A stretch of DNA of 64,000 nt, from assembly GCA_037445225.1 (NCBI GenBank), contig JBBIKW010000010.1, forward strand, positions 1 through 64,000. Reading direction: 5' to 3'. The stretch comes from M3007 sp037445225. GTDB lineage: Bacteria > Bacteroidota > Bacteroidia > Chitinophagales > Saprospiraceae. How positions within the stretch are numbered: the stretch's first letter is position 1; every line of letters begins with the position of its first letter. Below, piece after piece: positions 9,376 through 17,933 of the stretch. The notes below the pieces were generated by a model. It did not search any database, was not told where the DNA came from, and worked only from the letters and a program-made list of their open reading frames with translations. Both the position numbers and the translations under genes were made by a program.

Positions 9376-10335
9376 CTATTTCACCCGGAAGTCGAACGTG
9401 ATGGTGCCGCACTGTTCGGCGACGTCGGGTGCAGGAGCGAATCGGTACTGGCGGGCCCAGCTGATGGCTTTGTTGCGCAGCACGCCATCGGTAGTAGTCG
9501 AGCCTACTTGGGTGTAAGTGGCGGAGGTCACGACGCCGTCGGCGTCTACGCATACGCGCACGGCGATGCGGCCAGTGTTTTGCGTGTCGTCTACCATTTT
9601 GGGGCGGCTCACTACGCGGCGTCCCGATAGGCCGCCACCGATGGACTCGCCTACGCCGCCGCCATCGCCACCGCCGCTACTGCCTCCGCTGCCGGCAGTG
9701 CCGCTGGGGTTGTTGCCGCTGCCGCCGGGTTGTCCCTGGTTGCCCGGCTGCCCGGTGTTGCCCTGCCCGGTGCCGCTGCCGGGTTTTCCGAAGGCGCTGC
9801 CGAACTGACCGCGCTTGCGCTCTTTCTCCTCTTGCTCGCGGCGTTGGCGCTCTTGCTCCTCTGCGATACGGCGCTGCTCTGCGGCTTGGCGCTCGGCCTC
9901 TTCTTGCTTGCGGCGCCGCTCTTCTTCTTGCTGTTTGCGCCGGGCTTCTTCTTGGGCGCGGCGCAAAGCGGCCACGTCGGGGTCTGTAGAGGTCGGAGTG
10001 CTAGTCGACGAGGGTTTAGAAGGGCGCGGTGGTGGAGAGGTTTTCTGAGGCGCCGGAGCGGGTGCAGGCCGCTCGGCCGGCGCCTTGCTTTGGGGCGACT
10101 CCATCTGTTGGCCCTGCGGCGCAGGAGTACTGCCTTGTCCGCGATCGGGTGTGCCTGCAGCCGCTTGGCTGCCCCCTCCGCCCCAGTCGATGAGGATAGG
10201 CGGCGGCGTCTGCGGCGGCGTTCGAAGGCCAACCTGCAGAAAAATCAGCAGCAACAGCAGGATGAGATGCAACAGCACGCTGATAAGAGCGGCCTTCAGG
10301 CGATCCTCATCGTTATGTCGGGATGCAACAGCCAT
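9376..10335 (-). CDS. TonB/TolA-family energy transducer
   Basis: 319 residues from the ATG at 10335. One membrane helix (about residues 13-35) is followed by a proline-rich stretch, a long Arg/Glu/Gln-rich helical segment (about residues 110-170), a Gly/Asn/Gln-rich linker and a C-terminal TonB-like domain of about 75 residues (starting near NTGRIAVRV, ending FDFRVK). It is the last gene of an operon after exbB- and exbD-like genes, so it most likely transmits proton-motive force to outer-membrane receptors. The long charged helix also resembles TolA, so a Tol-type envelope role is possible. The product acts across the periplasm from the inner membrane. Confidence 0.88.
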   Translation of the reverse strand: MAVASRHNDEDRLKAALISVLLHLILLLLLIFLQVGLRTPPQTPPPILIDWGGGGSQAAAGTPDRGQGSTPAPQGQQMESPQSKAPAERPAPAPAPQKTSPPPRPSKPSSTSTPTSTDPDVAALRRAQEEARRKQQEEERRRKQEEAERQAAEQRRIAEEQERQRREQEEKERKRGQFGSAFGKPGSGTGQGNTGQPGNQGQPGGSGNNPSGTAGSGGSSGGGDGGGVGESIGGGLSGRRVVSRPKMVDDTQNTGRIAVRVCVDADGVVTSATYTQVGSTTTDGVLRNKAISWARQYRFAPAPDVAEQCGTITFDFRVK

Positions 10336-10388
10336 GGCTTTTTCGATTAGGATGAAAGAGATGCTAAAAATACACAACGACCCATCCT

Positions 10389-10805
10389 TTAGCGCTCACT
10401 TCTGCGCTCTTCCGTAGCTAGAATGGTCTTGATCTTGAGCCGATTAGCAATATCTAAGATGTAGACGACATCGTCCAACGGAACCGTCTTCTCCGCCACC
10501 ACCGTGAGGGTGATCTGCTTAGGGGCCTCCCTTTTTGCGCCGATCTTAGCGGCCACGGCGCTCTCCAGCGCCTCTTTACGCACTCGAAGGCCATCGACGA
10601 AGTACTCTCCGCGGTTGTTTACGGAAACCGCCAAGTCGGGCGAAGCCATCGTTTTGGAAGTGCTGGAGGGCAGCTGCAGGTTCAGCGCGTTAGGCGTGAC
10701 GAATTTTGAGGTGAGCATGAAGAACATCAACAGCAAAAAGATGATGTCGATCATGGCCGCTAGGCTGAATGTGGGAGTAACGCGCACTCTTCGTTTTAGG
10801 CCCAT
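10389..10805 (-). CDS. ExbD/TolR-family biopolymer transport protein
   Basis: 138 residues. A short cytoplasmic N-terminus is followed by one membrane helix (residues about 16-36) containing Asp20, the position of the proton-carrying aspartate of ExbD/TolR, and then a periplasmic domain ending in the usual short beta-alpha fold. It lies 38 bases after the exbB-like gene and 53 bases before the tonB-like gene on the same strand. With the ExbB-like protein it would form the proton-driven stator of the energy transducer. Confidence 0.92.
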   Translation of the reverse strand: MGLKRRVRVTPTFSLAAMIDIIFLLLMFFMLTSKFVTPNALNLQLPSSTSKTMASPDLAVSVNNRGEYFVDGLRVRKEALESAVAAKIGAKREAPKQITLTVVAEKTVPLDDVVYILDIANRLKIKTILATEERRSER

Positions 10806-10843
10806 ACTTCAGTCGTTTTTGATGAAAGACCGCTTCTTCCTAC

Positions 10844-11551
10844 TTAGCGCGAGGGCTCTTGGAGCAGATCCATAAACTGCAGCGCAGTGTATTCCATTTT
10901 GTAGACGACCTTGTCTAAATTGGACACCAACACGTTGTAGCCAGCCATGGCCACAATAGAGACGACTAAGCCCATAGCAGTACTGGTCAGCGCCTGGTAG
11001 ATACCGCTCGAGAGCACTTGAGGGGTGACGTTTTCCGCTGTGGACATGTCTTGAAAGGAAAGGATGAGGCCCAACACGGTGCCCAAGAGCCCGAACATCG
11101 GCCCCAAACCAGAAATAGAGGCCAGCGTAGAGAGGTTGCGCTCCAGCTTGAGCAGTTCGAGGTTGCCGACGTTTTCGATGGCTTTGTTGATATCTTCCAA
11201 GGGCTTGCCGATGCGGTCTAATCCCTTTTCGACCATGCGCGCCATTGGGGCATCCACGCTTTGACACAGCGCTTTGGCAGCCTGAAGATTGCCGCTCTCC
11301 ACACTGGCGCGAATGCTGTTCATGAAGTTCTGGTCTACGCGTCCGGCGCGCTTAATCGTTAAGTAGCGCTCGATGATGATGTACACGGCTGCCACCGACA
11401 GAAAGACGAGGATGAAGAACATCACCATGCTGGAGGTGGTGTTGCCCATGAAGGTGTCCAGCAGGCTTCTCTGTTCAACGGTCTCTGCGGTCTGAGTAGC
11501 GGGCAGAAATTGCAGAAACCACCAAGAGGTTAGCAAGGATGAGTAGCTCAT
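10844..11551 (-). CDS. MotA/TolQ/ExbB-family proton channel protein
   Basis: 235 residues with three predicted membrane helices: near residues 37-58, 125-150 (GPMFGLLGTVLGLI motif) and 165-190 (ALTSTAMGLVVSI motif). The last two blocks are the signature of the ExbB/TolQ channel family. It is first in the exbB-exbD-tonB order, with a TACCTTTG box 65 bases upstream. A short N-terminal segment before the first helix is normal for this phylum. Confidence 0.92.
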   Translation of the reverse strand: MSYSSLLTSWWFLQFLPATQTAETVEQRSLLDTFMGNTTSSMVMFFILVFLSVAAVYIIIERYLTIKRAGRVDQNFMNSIRASVESGNLQAAKALCQSVDAPMARMVEKGLDRIGKPLEDINKAIENVGNLELLKLERNLSTLASISGLGPMFGLLGTVLGLILSFQDMSTAENVTPQVLSSGIYQALTSTAMGLVVSIVAMAGYNVLVSNLDKVVYKMEYTALQFMDLLQEPSR

Positions 11552-11615
11552 ACAGTTGGAAGATGCAGATTAAGTGAACAGACCTCAGATTGTTTTCGCG
11601 CGTGCTTGCAAACGC

Positions 11616-11623
11616 CAAAGGTA
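11616..11623 (-). promoter_or_regulatory. TACCTTTG box upstream of the exbB-like gene
   Basis: An exact TAnnTTTG -7 element on the minus strand, 65 bases before the start at 11551. I see no good TTG element at the usual distance, so the promoter call rests on the -7 box and its position. Confidence 0.5.
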
Positions 11624-11719
11624 GGCCGTTTTGTATTGTCGGCGAACGTTTCCACACGACTTGGGCCCGTAAATGTGCGCAAATGTCTATCGCCGTACGT
11701 ACATGTCGGCGCCTACAGC

Positions 11720-11753
11720 CAAAAAAACAGAGCCTTCCCACAGAGGGCTCTGT
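11720..11753 (-). terminator. Rho-independent terminator for a short minus-strand transcript
   Basis: ACAGAGCC (11727-11734) pairs perfectly with GGCTCTGT (11746-11753). Read on the minus strand the hairpin is followed by a run of seven T (11720-11727, slightly overlapping the stem). No annotated large gene ends here, so it implies a short transcript coming from the right, most simply the small gene at 11816-11905. Confidence 0.7.
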
Positions 11754-11815
11754 TCATATGCTCGACGGGAAAACGCTAAGTATGAAGGGATTAAAACACG
11801 CGCTGCGGCGAGGTC

Positions 11816-11905
11816 TCAGCGAACAACGCTGTTCCACAGCTGCGACAGCCTAGGCGTCAAGCGCACCACCAAAAAGACTAGGAGGGTAATGTACAAAATG
11901 ACCAT
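11816..11905 (-). CDS. Possible 29-residue membrane peptide
   Basis: The frame from the ATG at 11905 encodes a hydrophobic helix of about 15 residues (VILYITLLVFLVV) followed by a basic C-terminal tail, the layout of a small single-pass membrane protein. A TACCTTTG promoter box lies 79 bases upstream and a strong terminator lies 63 bases past the stop, so a short independent transcript is likely. I do not recognise a family, although small cytochrome-biogenesis proteins of CcmD type look broadly similar. The transcript could instead be a small RNA with a chance frame. If this is not a gene, 11552-12119 is an otherwise gene-free stretch of 568 bases. Confidence 0.4.
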   Translation of the reverse strand: MVILYITLLVFLVVRLTPRLSQLWNSVVR

Positions 11906-11983
11906 AGCACAGAAACGGTTTTGATTATGAAAGAGAAATAGATAGGATGCGCGAACTCGTGCGCGAAAAACTAAGTTCTGGGT

Positions 11984-11991
11984 CAAAGGTA
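11984..11991 (-). promoter_or_regulatory. TACCTTTG box for the short transcript
   Basis: An exact TAnnTTTG element on the minus strand inside the gap between the DUF1015 gene and exbB. With the terminator at 11720-11753 it bounds a transcript of about 230-250 nucleotides. Confidence 0.5.
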
Positions 11992-12119
11992 AAAACTGAG
12001 TCGATATGTACACCCCCCAGGTGTGTTAATTTTTTTAGGATTCGGCATTTTTTTTCCGACAAACGACTGCTTTTGGCTTGTGAAGGGATTTTTGAGAGGC
12101 CCCACCTTCCTACACAGTG

Positions 12120-13241
12120 TTACCGACGCAGCGGTTGTATCAAGATGCCCGACTTCATGCGCGGTTCGAAGTAGGTGCTTTTGGGCGGCAGGGTCTGGCC
12201 CGTATCGGCTATGCGCATCATATCGTCGAAGGAGACCGGGTACAGGGCGAAGCCGACGCGGTCAGGGTGCCGGCTTACTGCTTTGCGAATGCCCTTGAGT
12301 CCTTTGCTGCCCTCGACGTAGGCGATACGAGTATCGTTGCGAGGGTCTTGGATGCCTAAGAGGCGGTGTAGAACGTATTCGTTGAGCAGCATGACGTCGA
12401 GCAGCACGGGCAAGGCAGTGTGTTGTTGGGCGTATTGGAGCAGCTCTGGGCGCCACTGCAGTCGGTACCAGCGATTTTCAAACAACATCTTTAGCTCGTG
12501 CTTGTGGCTCGGCTTCCTCGGGTGTTCGAGGGGCTCAATGGTGCACAGCGCGTTCAGCTGCCTGAAAAACCCTTCTGGCGACAAGCCGTTGAGCCCTTCT
12601 ACTACGCGGTTGTAGTCTGAGATATCCAGCTGGTCGGTAGCGAAGTAGGCGCAGGAGATCTTGCTAAAGTCCAAGTGGGGATAGCGCTCCTGTTGTTGGC
12701 GCAGCTGCGATAGAGCGGTGGTTCGGTGGTGGCCATCGGCGATATAGACCGTAGAGACGTGTTCGGCGAAGAGGCGCTGGATGAGGCGGATGTGGTCGGG
12801 GTCGGTTACCGCCCAGATTCGGTGTACCTGTTCTTCGGCGGCAAAACGCACTCCAAAGAGCGGAGCAGATGTTTGGATGTACGCGCTCATCCAATCGTTG
12901 AGTGCCGGAACCGGAGGGAACGTTAGCAGTACAGGTTTGAGTATAGCCGCCCATGTCACCACCAGCTGCTGGTGTTGTTGCTCGCGCTCGCTTAGGGTGC
13001 GCTCGTGTATTTTGACTTTGCCTTGCCAAAAGTCGGCCAAATCGTTGGCTGCTACGATGCCTCGGTGGTGGCGGAAAGGTGTCTGGATTTGGTAGACAAA
13101 GATGGCCTCTTGCTCTGCGGATCTGAGTAAGCCGGCGCTGCAGTAATCCAAAAAGGCGTGCTTAGCGTTAGAGCAAAAGTCGTCGGGAGAGGCAATATTT
13201 TCCAAGATAGGGTAGATCGCCCGGAAAGGATAGACGTGCAT
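12120..13241 (-). CDS. DUF1015-family protein
   Basis: 373 residues from the ATG at 13241, which begins MHVYPFRAIYP, the usual opening of this family (PFRAxRP). Other family features are the YIADGHHRTTAL block in the middle and the C-terminal stretch ending near PPKSTYFEPRMKSGI. The family is widespread and conserved in Bacteroidota and elsewhere, but its biochemical role is not established; the ADGHHR motif resembles a ParB/Srx-like nucleotide-binding site. A TAnnTTTA box lies 26 bases upstream at 13267-13274. It is divergent from the adenylate cyclase gene, 107 bases away. Confidence 0.88.
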   Translation of the reverse strand: MHVYPFRAIYPILENIASPDDFCSNAKHAFLDYCSAGLLRSAEQEAIFVYQIQTPFRHHRGIVAANDLADFWQGKVKIHERTLSEREQQHQQLVVTWAAILKPVLLTFPPVPALNDWMSAYIQTSAPLFGVRFAAEEQVHRIWAVTDPDHIRLIQRLFAEHVSTVYIADGHHRTTALSQLRQQQERYPHLDFSKISCAYFATDQLDISDYNRVVEGLNGLSPEGFFRQLNALCTIEPLEHPRKPSHKHELKMLFENRWYRLQWRPELLQYAQQHTALPVLLDVMLLNEYVLHRLLGIQDPRNDTRIAYVEGSKGLKGIRKAVSRHPDRVGFALYPVSFDDMMRIADTGQTLPPKSTYFEPRMKSGILIQPLRR

Positions 13242-13348
13242 GGCCGTTTCGGCAGTTATTAGTCCGTAAAAGTAGCGGCATACGCTTTTTGTTTGAGCCA
13301 TTCGCTCAGAAATTTTCACTTTTGAGCCGCACTTTGCCGGCAGTGTGT

Positions 13349-14977
13349 ATGAGAAATATTCTGTCTACCCGCATTGTCTTTTTAGTCTTACTCGCAGCGG
13401 CTGCACAAGTACTGCCCGCCCAGTCGGTAACCGAGTTGCGCAACAATTTGCGCAAGGCGCAAACGAAGAGTGAGCGCATGCAGCTGAGCTATCAGCTGGC
13501 TCAAGCGCTGTTCAACGCGCGCAGTTACGGCGAGGCCTCAAAGATGGCCTACCAAGCCTACGAGCTGGCCATACAGCAGGGTGAGAAGCGCACGGCTTCC
13601 GACGCAATTCTCTTAGCGGGCGACGCAGATTATCGGCGGCGCAACTACAGTGAGGCCTCCGCCCGCCTGTTGGAAGCCTGGAACACCGCGCGCAACTACG
13701 GCCATCGCGATGTCGCTTTGGCGGCTGCAGAGAAGTTGATGAATCTCAACAAAGATCAAAAAAACCTGACCGAAGCGTTCAAGTGGAGCCAAGAGATCAT
13801 CCAATACTTGAGTGAAAATAGGGGTAGGGGCGCCGTCGGCGGCGACGTAGTGCGGCGCTTAGAAAGTCAAATAGCAGCCTTAGAAGCGGAAAACCGCTCG
13901 TTGAAAGAGCAGGTCGCGCAACTAAGTGGGCAGGCGGCGCAGATCGAGACTTCTCTAAAACAGCAACTTCAACAGGTGCAAACGCTCTCTCAACAGGAGC
14001 TGAGCAGGCGCGAGCTCGAAATCACCCAAACGCGCCGCCAAGCAGACTCCCTGGAAAACGTCAAAAACCGCCTGCTGAAGACGATGACGGAGAGCCAAAT
14101 GCTCGACTCGATGATCAAGGCCCAGCAAGAGCGCGAAATCCAGCGCCAAAAAGCTATTGCAGCCCAGCTGGAAGTCGAGCGCCAACAGTCGGAGATTGTT
14201 CGCGACAGAGTGATCGGGCTGGCCCTCCTGCTGCTGGTGGGTGTTCTCTCCCTCTTTACGCTCTTTAAAATCAATCAGCGGCGCGCAAAGGAGTTAGAAT
14301 TTAAAAATGAAGAACTTACAGCAGCCCGCAGAGAAAGCGACGACCTCCTGCTCAACATTCTACCCGAAGCAGTGGCTGAAGAGCTCAAAAAAAAGAAAAA
14401 GGTCGCTGCACAGCAATACGATGAGGCCACCGTAATGTTCGTCGACTTTGTGGGCTTCACCCATGTGGCAGAGCGACTCACACCCGAGCAGCTGGTAACC
14501 GAGATCGACCACTGCTTTAGCAGTTTTGACGCCATCATTGAGGGTTACCAGATCGAAAAGATCAAGACCGTGGGCGATGCGTATATCTGCGCCAGCGGAT
14601 TGTCGGATAAGAATGCCTATCCGTCCGACATGATCAAAGCAGCCCTGAAGATCCAAGATTTTCTTCAACACCGCAAGGCAGAGCGGATGGGCCAAGGGCT
14701 GCCCTATTTCGAAGCGCGCGTCGGCATCCACACAGGGCCGGTGGTAGCAGGAGTAGTGGGGAAAAAGAAGTTTGCCTACGACATCTGGGGCGACACCGTC
14801 AACATCGCCGCGCGCATGGAGGAGGCATGCGAGCCCGGCCGCGTCAACGTCAGCGAAAGCACTTACTGGAAGGCCAAGTACGAATTCGAATGGATAGAGC
14901 GCGGCCTCATCCCTGCCAAGAATAAGGCTCCGATGGAGATGTTTTACGTCGTCGGTGTGCGCAACGCACGCTATTGA
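13349..14977 (+). CDS. Class III adenylate cyclase with TPR and coiled-coil sensor region
   Basis: 542 residues from the ATG at 13349. There is an N-terminal signal peptide (cleavage near LPAQ), TPR-like helices to about residue 155, a long coiled coil (about 165-285), one membrane helix (about 290-310) and a C-terminal cyclase domain. Metal-binding Asp366 and Asp410, Lys406 and Asp478 (the adenine-selecting pair) and the transition-state residues Asn485 and Arg489 are all present, so ATP rather than GTP is the predicted substrate. The TPR/coiled-coil region lies outside the membrane and the catalytic domain inside, a layout common in Bacteroidota with many cyclases. No dedicated partner gene is adjacent. 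Confidence 0.9.
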   Translation: MRNILSTRIVFLVLLAAAAQVLPAQSVTELRNNLRKAQTKSERMQLSYQLAQALFNARSYGEASKMAYQAYELAIQQGEKRTASDAILLAGDADYRRRNYSEASARLLEAWNTARNYGHRDVALAAAEKLMNLNKDQKNLTEAFKWSQEIIQYLSENRGRGAVGGDVVRRLESQIAALEAENRSLKEQVAQLSGQAAQIETSLKQQLQQVQTLSQQELSRRELEITQTRRQADSLENVKNRLLKTMTESQMLDSMIKAQQEREIQRQKAIAAQLEVERQQSEIVRDRVIGLALLLLVGVLSLFTLFKINQRRAKELEFKNEELTAARRESDDLLLNILPEAVAEELKKKKKVAAQQYDEATVMFVDFVGFTHVAERLTPEQLVTEIDHCFSSFDAIIEGYQIEKIKTVGDAYICASGLSDKNAYPSDMIKAALKIQDFLQHRKAERMGQGLPYFEARVGIHTGPVVAGVVGKKKFAYDIWGDTVNIAARMEEACEPGRVNVSESTYWKAKYEFEWIERGLIPAKNKAPMEMFYVVGVRNARY

Positions 14978-14984
14978 AACGCAC

Positions 14985-15467
14985 TCACTGTTTTAATACG
15001 AGGACGCCGGCAGCCTCAAAAGCCAGCTCGCGCAGCGGCTCCGTGATGCCGGCGATCTCGTCGGGCGCCTTTCCTGCGTCTTCCGCGTAATGGCGCAAGT
15101 CCTCCACCGAAGTCTCCGAAACGTAGGCGACCCCATCGATGACCACCCGCTTACCGGCCAAATCTTTGGGCATGAAGAAGGCGTAATCCTTGAAGGTGAC
15201 GCGCATCTCGGGCAGGTCGGTGTGCTCCGCCACTATCGTCATCCAGCAGCCTTTCTTTTGGCAAACCTCCTTCACGGTGCCCACTACTTTTGTGGCCAAG
15301 GAGTCTCTACCAGCCATTCGGGCCGGCAGCTCTGCGTAGGGAATGGCGCCATCCGGTGTGGTCGGCGCGCCGAAGCTCTGTTCTACCTGCTGTGCGTTCG
15401 ATGGCTGTTGGCCACATGCCGCCCACAGCGCGAGCGCTGCGGCTGCGAAAGCAATTTTTCCTGTCAT
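14985..15467 (-). CDS. DUF4920 lipoprotein
   Basis: 160 residues from the ATG at 15467. A lipoprotein signal peptide ends at Cys18 (ALWAACG). The body carries the CQKKGCWM motif and a basic FKDYAFFMP segment typical of DUF4920 proteins, found mainly in Bacteroidota and of unknown function; the paired cysteines suggest metal binding or redox. Its 3' end converges on the cyclase gene, 7 bases away. A TACCTTTG box lies 58 bases upstream of the start. Confidence 0.85.
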   Translation of the reverse strand: MTGKIAFAAAALALWAACGQQPSNAQQVEQSFGAPTTPDGAIPYAELPARMAGRDSLATKVVGTVKEVCQKKGCWMTIVAEHTDLPEMRVTFKDYAFFMPKDLAGKRVVIDGVAYVSETSVEDLRHYAEDAGKAPDEIAGITEPLRELAFEAAGVLVLKQ

Positions 15468-15524
15468 AGGAGATTCTTTAAAAACTACTGATAGCCAATA
15501 GATAAGGCCAATGTAGGGCCTCCG

Positions 15525-15532
15525 CAAAGGTA
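15525..15532 (-). promoter_or_regulatory. TACCTTTG box upstream of the DUF4920 gene
   Basis: An exact TAnnTTTG element on the minus strand, 58 bases before the start at 15467. It also supports this ATG over an in-frame upstream start that lies beyond the box. Confidence 0.5.
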
Positions 15533-15722
15533 TAGTGCTTTGTATAAAAAGTGTATCTGGCACAGTATTCGAAAGAGAAATTATATCTTTCGTGCACATG
15601 TGCTCTATACTTTATCGACCTTAGCGCTGAGGCGTTGGGGTGCATGTGTTTAATCCTTTTTAACAGTATTTGCACCCTTCTGAAGTAGAAATATTCGTTT
15701 TAACCGTTCAAAATCGCGTTTT

Positions 15723-17234
15723 ATGAAGGGTCTAATGTTCATCCTCCCGCCGATCGCCCTTTTATGGGGCGCTTCCCAAAACCTTATGGCTCAGTGCATT
15801 CAAGGCGACTGCCGCAATGGTACGGGTACTTACGTGTTTGCTAACGGCGACCGCTATGTCGGTCAATGGGCCGCAGGAAAACCTCACGGCAGGGGTACCT
15901 ACTATTTTAACACCCGAGAGCGCTACGAAGGCGAATTCAAGTTCGGCAAGTTCGACGGAGTGGGTACGATGTATTACCCCGACAAAGCCTATTATACGGG
16001 TGGTTGGCGCGAAAACCGAAAGAACGGCCGCGGGCGCATGGTTTACCCGGATGGTCGAAGTGTAGATGGGCTCTGGGTGGACGGCAAGATGCAGTCCGCA
16101 CTGGCACCTACAGCCACCCCTGCTGCGTCTGGTGGCAGTGGTGCGGCGACCACACCAACCCAGTCGTCGGCATCGTCGAACAACAGCGCCAGAAACAATG
16201 TGGCCAACTTGCGCAACTGCAACACTACCTTCTGCCGCAGTGGGACAGGGTATTACGACTACCCCGACGGTTCGCGCTGGATAGGCGAATTTAAGAACGG
16301 CGTCCCGCAAGGAAAAGGCATCTGTTTCTATGCCAGCGGCGATCGCTACGAGGGGCAATGGGCTAACGGCGCCCCCAACGGCACCGGCATCCTCTACTCG
16401 GGCAATCGCGTGACCAACGCCGTCTGGGTTAATGGCCATGTGATGCACGAAATAGACGCCGAAGAAGCGATGCCTAACGACCCGGTGCGCGTGGAACCTA
16501 CACGAGGAGTCAAGATTTACGCCGTCATCGTTGGGGTTGGGCGATACACTGCCATGCCCTCGCTGCGCTACACCGACGACGATGCCTTCCGCTTTTACTC
16601 CTTCCTTAAAAGCCCAGAGGGTGGTGCGCTGCCCGACGACCAAATCGTCGTACTCGTCGACGAGAATGCCACGCGCGAAAACATCCTGCGCGCCATGCGC
16701 CAGTACTTCCTGAAGGCAGACAAAAATGACGTCGTGCTCTTCTTCTTTAGCGGTCATGGGTTGGAAGGCTGCTTCCTCCCAGTAGATTACGACGGTTACA
16801 ACAACAAGGTGCGGCACGAGGAGATCAAGCAAATTTTCACACAGAGCCAAGCGAAACACAAGCTCTGCATTGCCGACGCCTGCCACAGCGGCACGCTCAA
16901 CTACAGCTTAGCAGCTAAAGGGCCAGCACCGGTGTCGCTAAGCCGTTACTACCAGGCTTTTGAAGAGTCAAACGGCGGCATAGCGCTCCTCATGTCGTCA
17001 AAAGCCGAGGAGCTGTCCTTGGAAGACCACGGCTTGCGCCAAGGCGTATTTACCTATTACCTGTTGCGCGGCATGAAGGGCGAGGCAAACACCGATGGCG
17101 ATAACATTATCACCATTCGCGAATTATATAATTATGTGCGGACCAAGGTGCGCGAATACACCGCTAACGTCCAGAACCCGGTGCTTACGGGTATGTTCGA
17201 CGATAACATGCCAGTCGCCTTTTATAGGTATTGA
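15723..17234 (+). CDS. MORN-repeat protein with C-terminal caspase (peptidase C14) domain
   Basis: 503 residues. A signal peptide (about 24 residues) is followed by about four MORN repeats (GxGxYxFxxGxxYxGxW pattern) at residues 27-120, a Ser/Thr/Ala-rich linker at about 120-158, two more MORN repeats at about 160-235, and a caspase-like domain from about residue 262. The catalytic dyad is intact: His345 in FFFSGHG and Cys387 in DACHSG, as in bacterial orthocaspases and metacaspases, which usually cleave after Arg or Lys. The signal peptide places it in the periplasm or outside. Three genes (membrane protein, histidine kinase, response regulator) follow closely on the same strand, so it may be part of a signalling operon. 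Substrate unknown. Confidence 0.92.
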   Translation: MKGLMFILPPIALLWGASQNLMAQCIQGDCRNGTGTYVFANGDRYVGQWAAGKPHGRGTYYFNTRERYEGEFKFGKFDGVGTMYYPDKAYYTGGWRENRKNGRGRMVYPDGRSVDGLWVDGKMQSALAPTATPAASGGSGAATTPTQSSASSNNSARNNVANLRNCNTTFCRSGTGYYDYPDGSRWIGEFKNGVPQGKGICFYASGDRYEGQWANGAPNGTGILYSGNRVTNAVWVNGHVMHEIDAEEAMPNDPVRVEPTRGVKIYAVIVGVGRYTAMPSLRYTDDDAFRFYSFLKSPEGGALPDDQIVVLVDENATRENILRAMRQYFLKADKNDVVLFFFSGHGLEGCFLPVDYDGYNNKVRHEEIKQIFTQSQAKHKLCIADACHSGTLNYSLAAKGPAPVSLSRYYQAFEESNGGIALLMSSKAEELSLEDHGLRQGVFTYYLLRGMKGEANTDGDNIITIRELYNYVRTKVREYTANVQNPVLTGMFDDNMPVAFYRY

Positions 17235-17252
17235 TTAGGAACGCTCCCTGCT

Positions 17253-17927
17253 ATGGATTACTCGCCTGTCCGGCATCTGCAGCTGTATCGCAGGTTCAAA
17301 GCGATTGATGCCGTAGACTATTACGGCATCATCCGCTATTTTGAACGCCATGAAGCGGCACTGCGCAGCTTGGAGGAGCTCCAATACTTTGAATGCGCCT
17401 ATCGCTACGCTGAGGCGCTCTTTGCGGTAGAGCAGTACGGTCCGGCCATTGCTATGTTTGACCATCTCTTGGAGTTGGTGTTCCGATGGAATCTGTCTCA
17501 TTGGGAAGGGCAAGATGTGTTCGCGCATTTGCTCCGGTGGAAGGGGCTAGCCCTGTTGCGGCGCAAGGAGTGGGCGGCTGCCCAACACGTGCTAGGTGAG
17601 TTTGTTAAGGTGTACCCTGCTGACCGGCGCGGTTGGCGGCTGCTGAAAGGGGCACTGCTACGGCAGCGACCTTCTTATTTGCGCCGGTGTTGGGCTATCT
17701 GTACGGGCTTCCTCTTTGCCGCCTTGCTGGCAGCTGCTGTCGAGCTGTTTGCGGTGCGGCCTTTTTTCCGCCACTACGACGCGGCCGTACTGACCATCCA
17801 CTACGCATTGTTAGGTGTAGGTCTGCTCATCCCCTTGAGCGCGGAGGGATGGTTTTATTACCGCTGCTGCCGAAAATTGCTTACTTTCGCTCATTCTCCG
17901 CGCACGCCTGTGCAATTTAGGAAGTAG
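17253..17927 (+). CDS. Unknown protein with helical N-terminus and two C-terminal membrane helices
   Basis: 224 residues, no family recognised. Residues 1-135 are helical and look TPR-like (for example YRYAEALFAVEQYGPAIAMFDHLLEL, here split over helices). Two hydrophobic segments follow at about 145-170 and 178-205, with a short basic tail. It starts 18 bases after the caspase gene and ends 6 bases before the histidine kinase gene, so it is almost certainly co-transcribed with both. A cytoplasmic TPR domain on a membrane hairpin could be an adaptor between the periplasmic protease and the kinase (inference). Confidence 0.75.
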   Translation: MDYSPVRHLQLYRRFKAIDAVDYYGIIRYFERHEAALRSLEELQYFECAYRYAEALFAVEQYGPAIAMFDHLLELVFRWNLSHWEGQDVFAHLLRWKGLALLRRKEWAAAQHVLGEFVKVYPADRRGWRLLKGALLRQRPSYLRRCWAICTGFLFAALLAAAVELFAVRPFFRHYDAAVLTIHYALLGVGLLIPLSAEGWFYYRCCRKLLTFAHSPRTPVQFRK

Positions 17928-17933
17928 AGCCGT

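Noticed and set aside
15762..16886. A 374-codon open frame antisense to the MORN-caspase gene
   Set aside because: The sense strand encodes clear MORN repeats and a caspase dyad; the antisense frame is a shadow.
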